From Drechmeria coniospora (lineage: Eukaryota > Ascomycota > Sordariomycetes > Hypocreales > Ophiocordycipitaceae), in contig NC_054390.1 in assembly GCF_001625195.1 (NCBI RefSeq), positions 7,227,222-7,291,221 on the forward strand: a DNA stretch of 64,000 bases, in the 5' to 3' direction. A model generated the notes under the pieces. That model had not been told where the DNA came from. It made no database searches and saw nothing but the letters and a program-made list of their open reading frames with translations. The first letter of the stretch is position 1, and every line of letters starts with the position of its first letter. Positions 44,201 to 54,735 of this stretch are shown here, in pieces. Made by a program: the position numbers and the translations under genes.

Positions 44201-44888
44201 CTACTTGAATACCCGCATGTGATGAAGTGCTGTACACCTGCATGTAAGTGCTGCACATTTGCATGCAATACAATTACAAGCATGCGCATATGGAGCACTC
44301 GGGCGAAATCGGAATGCACTCGAGATGCGGATACGACAACGGGGTTTTTTTTTTCTCCCTTTTTTCGTCTCACCATCTCTCGTCTGGCTGATTGGCAGCG
44401 TTTGCTCTGCAGGATTGACTCCTTGCGCGTGCACCGAGGATCCCAGCACATGGGTACGAGAAGGTGATCGGCTGCACGGGCGCTGTAAGCTGTGCGTGCA
44501 CTTGCATGTGCGCAGGCAACAGATGATGATACTCGCTTGATAGTCTTGAGCAAGTATACCGAATATGGTACTTGCAGTGTAAATATCATGTGTCGTATTT
44601 GTCGTATGTGTCTCATATATCGTATGTGTCGTAGATGTTGAAGGCGTCGACGGTGTCGAAGATGTCGTTGGTGTCATTGGTTCGTTGGTGTCGTTGATGT
44701 CGTTGATGTCGTTGGTGTCGTTGGTGTCGTTGGTGTCGTTGGTGTCGTAGGTATCGTACGCGTGCTGCAGCTCTCTCATTCCACACTGTACAAAGCGCCG
44801 TGTCACCGTGGTATATCCGTCCGTGCCGGGTATTCCCATGCCGTACACGCAGAGATGGGCGTGCTCTGAAAAGCACACGTTCGCCGCC
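41217..44888. other. Long gene-poor interval
   Basis: No supported gene over 3.7 kb. Motif patches with ACTCCGTAC and AGTACTA words occur near 42068, 42600 and 42860-43000. GTGTTTCGTGCTGTTGTGGCACTGA is partly repeated at 43011 and 43065. The minus-strand 168-codon frame at 43321-43827 has no domain and is not called. Confidence 0.45.
44655..44757. repeat. 9-bp tandem repeat, unit GTGTCGTTG
   Basis: About ten copies of GTGTCGTTG/GATGTCGTT with single-base variants, preceded by looser TGTCGTATG copies from 44588. It lies about 130 bp downstream of the dual-zinc-cluster stop codon. The array also reads open on the minus strand as a Thr/Asn/Asp repeat, which I take to be incidental. Confidence 0.88.
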
Positions 44889-47493
44889 CTAGACGCCGAC
44901 GCTGCCGTTCAAAAACTCGGGCCAGACAAAGTCGCCCGTGGGCAGCCAGGGTGTCAGGTCGATGCCCATGGCGTGGTCGAGGCCGTTGTCGAGGCCCGGC
45001 CCGTCGAGTGCGCCTTCGTACGCACTGTTCAGCTGCTCGCGGGCGAAGTCCGGGTCGCCGCGGGCGTTCGCCGTCCCGAGCGCCGCCTCGGCCGGCAGCA
45101 GCTGCCCGCCGTCGGCGGCGGCGGCAAAGTCGGCGCTCGAGGGCCAAGGATCCGTCATCATGGCCGAGGGCAGCGCCAGCCGGCTCATGTCGGCGGCCGG
45201 CGCCGAGGCAAAGGTGCCGTTCGTGGCGGCGACGACGTCCGGGTCGTCGGACACCTCGATGCTGCCGAGGACGGCGTTGCGCGCCGGCCCCCGGCCGTGG
45301 AGCGCACCGTGGATCCGAAAGGCCTCGGGGCTGCGCGTCGGCGACGAGGCCGGGCCGAGACCCTTGTCGATGAGGGCCTCGAGGTCGGAGCCGATGGACG
45401 CCGCCGCAGGGCCCGCGCAGCACTGCCGTATGGTGCGCAGACACAGCCTCGCCTGGGCGGTGACGGCGTCGGCCGTCAGGGCCGACGTGTCGGTGCCGAC
45501 GTGAAAGGCGTACTTGAGCATGCGCGCGCATTGGTAGGCGCACAGGGCGAGATCGAGGTCGGCGACGGGCTTGGCGCCGAGCTTCTGCATCTTGGAGAAG
45601 ATGTCGGCCATGGCGAGCGAGTGGTCGAGGCACTGTCGCCGACAGTGGCGGACGAAGCCGTCGTCGAGGCAATCGAGCACCCGTCGCGGCAGGGCATCGC
45701 GGAAGCCGGCGAGGGCGACGCGGTAGAGGTCGCAGTGGCACTGGCGCCACCAGACGTGGATCATGACGAAGACGCATATCCGCGGTGAATAGGCTCGCAG
45801 CCGGAGCGAGTTCTCGGAGAACTGAAATGAGGCGGGGAGGCGGTTGGCGAAGTCGTCGAGGTGCTGGTGTAACGACAAGACGGTGGCCTGGAGGTCGAGG
45901 GCGTCGACGGCGGGGCCAACGAGGAGCGACTTGGTGAACTCGCTGATCTTCTGGCGCAGGTGGAAGATACGAACGTGGAGGGCGATGCTGCCGACGTCCT
46001 CGGCACGCGGGCCGGCCGGCTCGTCGAGGGGCGGGATGAGCTTCTCGGTCTGCTGCGGCAGGTCAAACTCAAAGTTGCGCTCGTTGCAGGGCAGGCAGAT
46101 GTGGAGGTTGTCGGCTCTCCAGAGGGAAAAGTCTCGGTGGCCGCTCGAGATGGCCGAGTCCATGCAGTAGAGGGACCAGATGAGGCGGCGGCGGGACTCG
46201 CGGGCGAGGAAGCAAAGGTTGGGGTTGTCGTAGTTGAGGCGCAGGGCGGCGGCGAAGCGGGAGGCGAGGCTGAAGAGGATGAAGGCGCTCGAGAACTTGC
46301 TGGACAGGATGCGGTGCTTCACGATGAAGACGAGCGCCTGGATCTTGAAGGTCGAGGGGCGCGTGTAGTGGGCGAAGATTAAGGCTTCGGCGTTGTCGAC
46401 GCAGCGATCGCCGTAGTCGGCCAGGCCGGGCCCCATGTCGGTCAGGCAGGACGTGATGCCGACGAGGGCCAAGAGCAGGGCCTTGTCGACCTTGCCGGCG
46501 TTGTACTGCTCCATGAGCGAGGCGCGATGGAGGAAGGAGTACATGGGGATGTGGTGGACGTGGCGGAAGAACTGGTCGAGCGTGCGACGGACGAGGGCGT
46601 CGAAGGATTCATCCGGACAGGTGCTGCATCGGGTTCGGTCTGGTCAGCACAACGCGCGACGGGAGTCCGGGGGCGGGAGATGGGAAACGGGATTGTCCAA
46701 GGTCAACGGATACGGGGAGAGGGGAGGCGGATGCGTACAGCTCGAGGTCGAGGTCGAGGGTGCTCGGGGTTTCTGTGCCGGGACGATCGGTCAAAGGCGT
46801 GTCGCTGTCGGGGTGAGCGTCGTCGGCGGCATCGTCCCCGTCGGGGCCGGCATCCGCTTGGCCGCAGGTCTCTCGGGGCGCGGTCCGGCGCCTGCTTGGA
46901 CGGTAGACGCATTCGAGCCCCTGGGCGCGGCAGCGGTCGCAGGAGGGGACGTGGCCGGAGCAGCGGGCCTTGCGGCCGTGACAAGCCAGGCAGGCTCTCT
47001 TGGCGCGGCGACGCGGCAGCGACCGGTGGCCGACGTCGGCGTCGTCGTCGTCGTAGGAGCAGGGGAAGGAGAGGCGCTGGCAGTTGGAGCACAGCGGTCG
47101 AAGGCCGTCGCAGCGAACCTTGCGTGCTCGGCAGGCGCTGCAGGTCGAGGGCGACTTCTTCGGCCGGGGCAGCAGACGTTGGCTGTGGAGGAAATGAGGG
47201 TGAGGATAAAGGCCGACGAGATCGAGCTCCCGCGCCAAGACGGGTGCGGGCGCGGGCGCGGGAGCCAAGGTGTCGGGTGTCGTATCTTGATTTGCGTCAT
47301 GATCCGTCCTTGGGCTCGGAGGCTCCGGAGAACCCCCAGCTTGGCCCATTGCGCGGGCGGTGGAAGCCGGGGATGGCAGCAGAGTGATGAGGAGGGCTGC
47401 GATGTCGGCTCGTCCGGCGGCCGCCGAAAGCGGAGCGTCCGAGAGAGTGAGAGGGCGGCCGGAAATTGAAGGAGCGTCGGGGCGGGCCAGCAC
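44889..47493 (-). CDS. Transcription factor with two consecutive Zn(II)2Cys6 clusters
   Basis: Two minus-strand exons, 47493-46739 and 46623-44889, join over a 115-nt intron (GTACGC, CTGAC branch) that restores LDLEL-TCPDESFDALVRRTL. The product is 829 aa. Cluster 1 spans C118-C145 (CSACRARKVRC ... CSNCQRLSFPC) and cluster 2 spans C168-C195 (CLACHGRKARC ... CDRCRAQGLEC). Both have all six Cys with regular spacing. Exon 2 carries the fungal transcription-factor middle domain (MYSFLHRASLMEQY; LALVGITSCL; SRRRLIWSLYCMD). The C-terminal 150 residues are Ala/Gly/Asp-rich and may activate transcription. Most fungal factors have only one cluster. Met49 (47349) may be the real start, since the first 48 residues look like leader sequence. 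Confidence 0.88.
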
Positions 47494-47518
47494 GGACGAT
47501 GAGAGCGAGAGCGAGAGC

Positions 47519-47549
<31 letters not shown>

Positions 47550-49693
47550 AGGACGGGACTGTGCCGTCGGGAGGAGGGCGATCTCGAACAGCGAATTAAT
47601 GGCGGCAACGAAGCAACAAAGTCGAACGAGCGAAGCTGTCCGGACGGTGAGTGAGAATTTTTGCGGAGAATAATTCGGTCCATGGCGTAATACTTACATG
47701 CACTAGTAGCGAGTCGAGAAGGGAGCTGGAAGCTGCGACCAGACAAAGCTGCTGCGAGGCCGCTGTGGCTTGCGTCGGCAATTGGTGTTTGGACAGGAAG
47801 GTGGTGCCGACGAATTTGGCGCTTGCCTTGCTTGGCCACTCTTGACGATGGCGTCCGGCGGGCGCCCTGAACGGACGCTGGTGCTGGTGCGGATGCGGCG
47901 CCGGAGCTGATGTCGGTGCTGGTGCGGGTGTGGCGCTGGAGCTGACGTAGGCGCTGGGGTTGTTGCTGCTGGCGCTGGCGCGGCTGCTGGTACCGCGGCG
48001 ACTACTTACAGTAAGTACAGTAGTGCCACTGATTGTACCGCCGATGGTCCTGCTGGTACCGCTGCCATAACCCTGCTTGGGCTGCTCCGCGCCGCTGCTG
48101 GTCCTGCTGGTCCGACGGAGGCTGGTCCGTCAGTCACGTTTCCGCTGACGGTTCGTTTCCGCCTTGCTCGTGTACGTACGCCAAAAGTAATACGCCTACC
48201 GCACTGGCGGGTGCATACTTACAAGTCAGTACATAAATATATACTTGCAAGCATTTGGGAGTTGCGATAAATACTTTCAGGACGATTGCCGGTACAGCTT
48301 GCTAGTGACGCGGCTTCTGGCTGCGATGCTGGTACACCTGCTAGTACTATTGCCGCTGCAGCCGTTGCCGGTCCTAATGCTGCTGCTGCCGCTGCTGGTC
48401 TACTACTGCCGCTGCCGGTACTAATGCTGCTGCTGTTGCTGGTGGTGGTGGTGGTCTACAGTACTACTGCTGCTGGTCTACTACTGCCGCTGCCGCTGCT
48501 GCTGCTGCTGTTGCTGCTGGCTACTACTACTGTGGCTATCGCCGCTGGCACTGCTAATAGCATCGCTGCCAGCACTATTACTGCTGCTGCCGCTGCTGGT
48601 ACTCCTGCTAGTACCGCTGCTGGCACTGCTGGTGCGGCGGAGGCAGCCGGGCACATTTCCGCGGTCGGCTCGCTTCCACCTTACTCGTGCACCAGACGGT
48701 CTACATGTAAGTACTATTATATGTAAGTACTTACCTACTTGAGAGTCAAGATAAATACGAGATGATTGAGATTGCCAATCGTGCGTAAAGAATTTCCGCA
48801 TACAGGTAGATGCGTGGAAAGTGTTGCGGAGCATTCCGGACTACTCCGTATTACTTAAAGGTACTCCGTACTTACTTGTATTATCAATTATTATTAATGA
48901 AAGTACCTGCATGGATTGGATATCCCCCCGCCCATCGCCCTAGGACCGCTTCGTTTTCCAACGTCTTCTCCCGTGCTGCACAAAAGGGTTCAACACAGCA
49001 GAATCCGTAACAATCCATCATGTATGTGCATTACGCGCAAATACTTGTAGTATTGATGCGTCACGTTCCGATTGACAAATGAAAAATACCCCGAGTTATA
49101 GGAGTGCGGAATTCGGCCATCGCTCACACACAAATCAAACGAATCCCGCCACCCAATCTTCTCCTCCCCCCCTCTGTCCCTTTCCATCCATTCTTTTTTT
49201 GGTGCTATTTCGATTCATTCTTTTTCTAAACGGGCGCTCGATTGCTATGATATTACTTCATGGCAGCCTCTGAATCCGCACCGCGGGCTTGTCGCTTGTC
49301 CATCTCCGCTGCGATAACGAGTCAGGTCGACTCCCACCCGTACATGTTTCGATGCCTGCAACAAAGGAGATGATGGAGATAACGAGTGGCATTGGCTTGA
49401 ATTTCGCCGTGTCATATTATGCCTGTCAGCCTATGCCTGCCTCGAGAAAGCGGATGCACCCGTCGCTCTCCCGTTTAGGCGGCCAACCGCCGCGGCGGAG
49501 AGGGCAAGCTCCCTGGCGCGCTCCGCGTCAAAGAAACATTTCGGGCACATGGTTGGCCGGACAGTGCAAGCGGTCGTTGATCGCATAGCCTTCCACCTTG
49601 TCCAAAGGAAATGTGCCGACCGATTTTCGTCGTCCCGTCACGGCACTGTGACCCCATGGATCGGCCACGGCGGGCACAAGGTGACGAGTGGCA
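47494..49693. other. Gene-free stretch with triplet repeats
   Basis: A GAGAGC/GAGGGT hexamer run lies at about 47500-47552, overlapping and extending upstream of the regulator start. The 47880-48700 region is GCT/GGT-rich with an internal duplication (listed separately). The 146-codon Ala/Leu frame inside it is low complexity and is not called. Confidence 0.55.
47880..48690. repeat. GCTG-rich triplet repeat region with an internal direct duplication
   Basis: Long stretches of GCTGCTGCC, GCTGGTACC and similar triplets are present. The words CGTTTCCGCCTTGCTCGTG (48154) and CGCTTCCACCTTACTCGTG (48671), each preceded by a GCGGAGGC or CGGAGGC triplet block, show a direct duplication with an offset of 517 bp. 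An AGTACTTAC-rich segment follows each copy. Confidence 0.75.
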
Positions 49694-49960
49694 TCACGGG
49701 CGAGAGATGCTCTGGAGAGCGACCGCATTAGCCAGAGTGCATTTGGATGTCATCCAGAAATGAACGTACTGATCGTCGGACCCCATCCGGGCCAGTTTCA
49801 TCAAGTATCCCTTGCTCAGCGACAGGTGCTGCTCCCAACCCAAACGGTTGCCGGTGTGCTGCGTGACCATGGCGTTGATGGTGACGGTCAAGCCAGCCAA
49901 GAACGTGACCGTGAGCAGTGCGACGACAAGCGTCGTGAGGTAGAAGCGGGCGCCGATCAT
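49694..49960 (-). CDS. Possible small membrane protein
   Basis: An ORF of 88 codons. Residues 5-29 (FYLTTLVVALLTVTFLAGLTV) form a convincing membrane segment. It is followed by NAMVTQHTGNRLGWEQH and SKGYLMKLARMGSDDQY, which look protein-like. The frame upstream is closed by a stop at about 50000. No family is recognised. It may be an internal exon of a gene whose other exons I could not place, or chance. Confidence 0.3.
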   Translation of the reverse strand: MIGARFYLTTLVVALLTVTFLAGLTVTINAMVTQHTGNRLGWEQHLSLSKGYLMKLARMGSDDQYVHFWMTSKCTLANAVALQSISRP

Positions 49961-50993
49961 GATGCCAACGACACCGGCCCGCGAGATGGAGATAAAGGCT
50001 CAGAGCCGGGTTCCAAGGAAGAAACGTCATGGGCAACGGCGGATTTGTATCCTCCTTTTTATCCCCCTCCACCTCCTTATCGTGCATCATCGCAGGTGCT
50101 TCGGGGACCTCGTGATGCGTCGTCGGTTCACATCACCCGTCCTCCCATAAGTTGGCGGTGAGGTCTTGGGCCCAATGCCGGTCCAATACCCGTGTTCCAT
50201 CGTGCTCGAGGTGCCTCCATGGCTCACCGACTGAAAACGATCCATGCGGCGGCGCCATCTGCTGGCGCCTGCTGGTTGGCTACTCGGTCCTGATCCTGGC
50301 ATTCCATGGCAGTGCAGAAGGGCACGATTCGCCTGTACGAGCTCGAATCGAGTTCCATCCTGCGCGCTCGGATGCGGCCCGATGGCCCAAATCGGAGTCG
50401 AGGCCTGCAGCCAGAGAGTAGTCAGTCGAAGCAGCTGGCGTGGCATGCCACTGGTGGCATGCATGCATGGCTCAGGCGGCAGCACCTCCTAGCATGCCGT
50501 TCGAAACATGGCATGGTGAAGCATCGCCAGTACGGAAACAAAACATCCCAGATACACTCCCGCGTTCGCGTCATTCAGTGTGGTTGTCGTCATCATTGTG
50601 CTCGGAAAAAATTTCCCTTCTTTGGCCATCGAGCTTCGTCCCCGCCATCGTCAGGAAGCCGACGCAAGCCGTGGCCAATTGGCCGGGATAGCGGTGACGT
50701 CGGTCATTGGCCAGAAGCGGCGCCTGCAGCGTCAACGTAGCGTCATGCAGACATCATCGCCACTATCAGTACTGCAATTGCACCTCACCAAGTACTGTTA
50801 TGCGGTGCCATGGAGGCATGTTGCGCGGCAGCAGAAAAGCGCAGAGCCACGGCCGACGAAAGAATGTCCTACTCCATCACCTCTCCTGCACGCAGACGCA
50901 CGCACAAACGGCAACGGCCAGGACACGAGAAAAAGTGCTCACTCTTTCGTGTAAGCAGAACAAAACACCGTCCTCGCCGCCGCGGAAGCAACC
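49961..50993. other. Intergenic, nothing certain
   Basis: Frames of 60-140 codons occur on both strands without domains. This region includes the promoter of the small mitochondrial-type gene. Confidence 0.4.
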
Positions 50994-51521
50994 ATGACTC
51001 TCCCCAGAGCCTGCAGCGGCCTGCTCCGTCACCGCGTCCGGCTGCTGGCCCGGGCCCCCGCCCCACTACACCGGCGCCGGGCCGGCACCCTCCAGAACGA
51101 TCTTGGTGGACCTCGCGCACAACAGCCGCGGTCGCAGAATATCGGCGAGCCGGAGAAGATGAAGCGCAATTGGTACCTCACTCGTTTTTTATTCCCTTTC
51201 CCTTTCCTTGTCCCCCTGCCCTTCCCCTTTGCTGACGGCCGTCGAAAAAGGGTCCCCGTCGGCGGGGCCGCCCTCCTCGTGGTCGCCGCGTACGCGTACC
51301 TCACAGGCTCCTCGCCGTCGCCCAAAGTCGTCACGCCGACCAAGGAGACGATGGGGGATAAGGTTTCGAGTACAAACAGCGAGGAAGCCGGTGCGCCGTC
51401 GCAAGCTGGCGAAGAAACGAACGGAAGCCTGGCCAAGAGGCTCGAGGATACCGAGTCCGATGCGCTCGCCAAGTTGAGCGGTCGCAAGAAGAGCGAGTAC
51501 GGCAGTTTTCGGGCCGATTAA
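50994..51521 (+). CDS. Small predicted mitochondrial membrane protein
   Basis: I propose two exons, 50994-51172 and 51251-51521, giving 149 aa. The 78-nt intron (GTACCT, CTGAC branch near 51231, AAAAG end) is a multiple of three and contains no in-frame stop, so the unspliced reading is also open (175 aa). The N-terminus (MTLPRACSGLLRHRVRLL and following Arg/Ala-rich residues) looks like a mitochondrial presequence. A single membrane segment (VPVGGAALLVVAAYAYL) follows, then a Ser/Thr/Glu-rich tail. Splicing gives MKRNW-VPVGGAA, typical of small inner-membrane proteins. I do not recognise the family. Confidence 0.6.
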   Translation: MTLPRACSGLLRHRVRLLARAPAPLHRRRAGTLQNDLGGPRAQQPRSQNIGEPEKMKRNWYLTRFLFPFPFLVPLPFPFADGRRKRVPVGGAALLVVAAYAYLTGSSPSPKVVTPTKETMGDKVSSTNSEEAGAPSQAGEETNGSLAKRLEDTESDALAKLSGRKKSEYGSFRAD

Positions 51522-51705
51522 CGTTGGGCTTTAGGTCTCTTTTCATGTCCATGTCTATTATGTGCATTTTTGCCTTGTGAAACAGGGATCGGCGCGCTGG
51601 CTGGCCGTATAATTACCCAAATCTACTCATTCTCTCCACCTGCCTCCCTTGACAACGTGCCTCGACCATCAGGACGTCGATGAGCGGCGCAGACGTAGTA
51701 CCACT

Positions 51706-53481
51706 CTATGCTTCTTCCGCACCCGCCGGGTCGTTTGCCTTGTTCGCCTTTGTTTCCGGGTGTCCTTTTTGTCTCTCGTTTGTCTCCGTGTCCTTCTGCG
51801 TTTCCGTTTGTGACTTGTTTTCCATCGCCTTGGTCGTCTCCGCTGCCTCCTCCTCCGTCTCCTTCTCCATCTTCTCCGTCTCCCTCTCCGATTCCTTCTC
51901 CGCCTCTACCTCCATCTCCGTCCCCTTCGTCATCCCCTCCTTCTGCGCCTGCTTGCTCGATTTCTTCTGCTTCTTCTGCAGCAGGTACTCGGATCCCGCC
52001 ACGGCGCTCGCGAAACCGTACAGGCCTCGCAGCGGCCAGATGGCGCCGATCCGAGCCTTCGCCCGCGACTTCCACGTCGCCCCGATGGCCGCCTCCTCGG
52101 CCTCGACGTCGACCTTGACCTTGTCGTACACGCTCGGCAGGTAACCGGCCCCGTACTTGGCCCGCAGCCCGTCGTAGGAGGCCTTGTCGTAGTGGGCCCA
52201 GAACTCGTCCTCGGTGTAGTAGGCGTGAGCGTACAGCCACTTCTTGCCGCCGAGCGCCTGCACCTTCTGCTCGAGCGCCCGGTTCTGCCGAACGTACTCG
52301 CGTCGGTTGCCCCGGACGGGGCCCCAGACGCCAAAGTTCATGAGGTCGGCGGCGTCCGGTCGGGCAAAGTCCGAGTGCAAGCCGTGGTTGGAGCCCGGCT
52401 CGTCGCGTCGAACCCGCAGCGGGCAGAGCCAGAGCGGGTAGATGCCGAAGCTCGTGTCGAGCCAGGCCTGGAACTCCTCGACCCTGTCGTACGGGATGCC
52501 GACGTCCTGGACGAGGTAGGCGTCGCCGAGGCCGCTCTTGTGCAGGGCCCGGTACATGACGCGGGCGTGCATGTAGCGGTCGAGGGCGAAGCGCGTGACC
52601 CGGTTGAAGGGCGTCAGGAAGTAGCGGAACGCGTAGCGGCCGACCCAGAATCCGCCTCGGTCGTAGCGGAAGAGGTAGTCCTCGAGCGGGATGGTGTCGA
52701 CGACGGCCCGCTCGCCCGACTTGCCGAGCCTCCCGAGCACCTTCCGGGCGCGGACGTAGAACCAAGGATCGTGCCGGCGCGTGAAGCGCAGCGGCTTGAC
52801 GCCGGGCTCGTGCGGCTCGTCCGACAGCCGACCGACGCAGACGACCGTCTCGTCCATGGAGAAGACGATGGCGTCGACGTAGTCGTTCTCCTCCTCGCCG
52901 CAGGCCTCTCGCATCTGTCGGACGGCGTCCCCGGCCGAGACGGCGAGCGAATACGTCAGCTGCACGTAGCGGCAGGCCGGCCGCAGCTCGACCTCGAGCA
53001 AGGTGACGACGCCGAGGGTGCCAAAGGCGGATGCGGCTCCCCATAGCAGGTCCTGCTGCCGCGTCCTCGAGGCCTTCTCGATCCGACCGTCGGCGAGGAC
53101 AACCTCGACGGAGCGGATGGTGGCGTCAAAGGCACCGTAGCGGAACGAGCTGCTCTCGCCCGAGGTGCCGGAGAAGCCGCCGCCGACGGTGATGCCGGGG
53201 AGCTCCATGACGACGGGCGGCACGAGTCGGTGCGGCAGCGTCGCCCGCACGAGCGTGTCCATGGCCACGTTGGGCTCGACGAGGGCCGACCGCCGAGCGA
53301 CGTCGATGGATAGGATGCGCTTCAGCTGGCTCGTGTCGATGGTGTTGTCCGCACGCCGCTGCGAGCGTCGCGTGCTGTTCGTCGCGCCGTGGTAGATGCG
53401 AAAGGGCATCTGCTTCTCGTGAAAGACCTTGACCTGGGCCGCAATCGAGGCGACGGCGACATCGTGAGCTTCTTCCATCAT
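51706..53481 (-). CDS. FAD-binding oxidoreductase, DHCR24 (delta-24 sterol reductase)-like
   Basis: One exon of 591 aa. It carries a FAD-binding (PCMH-type) N-terminal domain: PFRIYHGATNSTR, LVEPNVAMDTLV, and the flavin-contact loop PGITVGGGFSGTSGESSS. Then comes a substrate part with YIPLW-like FGIYPLWLCPL and NFGVWGP. This order matches animal DHCR24 and plant DWARF1, which reduce the sterol side-chain delta-24 bond with NADPH. The N-terminal membrane anchor of animal DHCR24 is absent. Residues from about 510 to the end are almost only Lys, Glu, Thr, Gln and Ala, a low-complexity charged tail unusual for the family. The substrate in a fungus making ergosterol is unclear. Confidence 0.85.
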   Translation of the reverse strand: MMEEAHDVAVASIAAQVKVFHEKQMPFRIYHGATNSTRRSQRRADNTIDTSQLKRILSIDVARRSALVEPNVAMDTLVRATLPHRLVPPVVMELPGITVGGGFSGTSGESSSFRYGAFDATIRSVEVVLADGRIEKASRTRQQDLLWGAASAFGTLGVVTLLEVELRPACRYVQLTYSLAVSAGDAVRQMREACGEEENDYVDAIVFSMDETVVCVGRLSDEPHEPGVKPLRFTRRHDPWFYVRARKVLGRLGKSGERAVVDTIPLEDYLFRYDRGGFWVGRYAFRYFLTPFNRVTRFALDRYMHARVMYRALHKSGLGDAYLVQDVGIPYDRVEEFQAWLDTSFGIYPLWLCPLRVRRDEPGSNHGLHSDFARPDAADLMNFGVWGPVRGNRREYVRQNRALEQKVQALGGKKWLYAHAYYTEDEFWAHYDKASYDGLRAKYGAGYLPSVYDKVKVDVEAEEAAIGATWKSRAKARIGAIWPLRGLYGFASAVAGSEYLLQKKQKKSSKQAQKEGMTKGTEMEVEAEKESERETEKMEKETEEEAAETTKAMENKSQTETQKDTETNERQKGHPETKANKANDPAGAEEA

Positions 53482-54735
53482 GGCCGCCGGTTCCGTCGGC
53501 GACGGACGAGCCAGGAGACGAGAGGCAGTCCGCTCCGGCAGTGTGAAATTGATGGACGTCGTAGGCGGACGAGAACACTGCGAGCGAACCGTTTCTTACA
53601 AGCCTGCTTGGTCATGAATCGACGGGGAAGGACGCATGCTTGCCCACAAGATGCTTGGATCTCGAGCTCTCTTTACCCTGAGCCGAGAGACGAGCTGAGG
53701 AGGGTGAGCTTCACCACATCCGTGGGACAATCCGAGCGCTCCGCCACAGTCCCGCCTCGCCTGTAAACTTTTACAGCCAAGCCGTTCATTGGCCAATCGG
53801 CTGGCAAAACGAAAGCTAAGACCTGCGCAGTGCACACTCACTGTACTGTAATGTAATGAAGTAATACAGCACAAGCAAGTGCTTGTACAGAGTAGTCAAT
53901 AATACTGCAAGTACCGCAGTACGGGCAGTAATTACTGAGGTACCGTAAATATCAATGTACTTACAACGTACGGAGCACCTGGATTGTACTGTACTGTACT
54001 CGTCCTCGTACTATTACTACTAGTATTTAATAATACCTTCTTGTACTGTACTTGCTTGAGCTGTACTGCCTCACTCGGTACTTATCACACGAACTAGGAG
54101 GCACAAGCATTCACACACCTAGTACCTAGTAGCTACAGCACGCGTCGGCGCACACCAGGGAGGAGGTTGCGCGGGCGCTACGTACACCTTGCCACTACAA
54201 CTACAGTTACAGGTGCCCAGTAGGTAATTTACCAAGGAGGGGAGCTGGAACGCCAGCACTGAAGGCACGCCGTGACACCCAAATAGGTGCTGTGCTTGTA
54301 GCGAGCATTCGACAGCACTTGCTCCCCGCCGTACGCACCTGTTCGCCGTGCAACTTCAGCACGGCAAACGGCCGTGTAATAGGACTGACCGTTGATCTTG
54401 ACGGATTCCTCCGGTTCTCTGCTTCCCAACGACTACATGTAGGTAGCTGACTGCGTACGCGTAGACAGATTTCCCAAGCACCTACAGTACGCAGAACAAT
54501 TCCGCTGCATCCCTCAATCCCTCAGGAGAGTCGAATAATCGTCAAGGCCGGGGATGGCATCCGAGCGTGGCTGGGAAATGATGGTCGATGAAGCAGTTCG
54601 TAAACTCCGGTGCGATACAATACACGACTTGAAACATGAACGCGTCATTGGATTCCCGATGGCGGGTTTCCTCCACGACACGTCTTGACGAAACACCCTA
54701 GCGCTCCTCTTCCCCAGGCGCAGGCGCACAGCCCT
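53482..54735. other. Intergenic, motif-rich
   Basis: No supported gene. The region 53840-54210 is dense in TACTGTAC, AGTACTT and ACGGAGCACC words. Its right end is the 3' flank of HAS1. Confidence 0.5.

Noticed and set aside
44201..44878. 225-codon minus-strand frame with Asn-Asp-Thr repeat
   Set aside because: The repeat part is the 9-bp array translated; the flanks show no protein-like features.
48286..48726. Ala/Leu-rich 146-codon frame
   Set aside because: It is entirely encoded by impure GCT/CTG triplet repeats. Frames on the other strand are equally open, so it is low complexity rather than a gene.
51623..53044. 473-codon minus-strand frame, Arg/Gly-rich
   Set aside because: It is an out-of-frame shadow of the DHCR24-like gene on the same strand.
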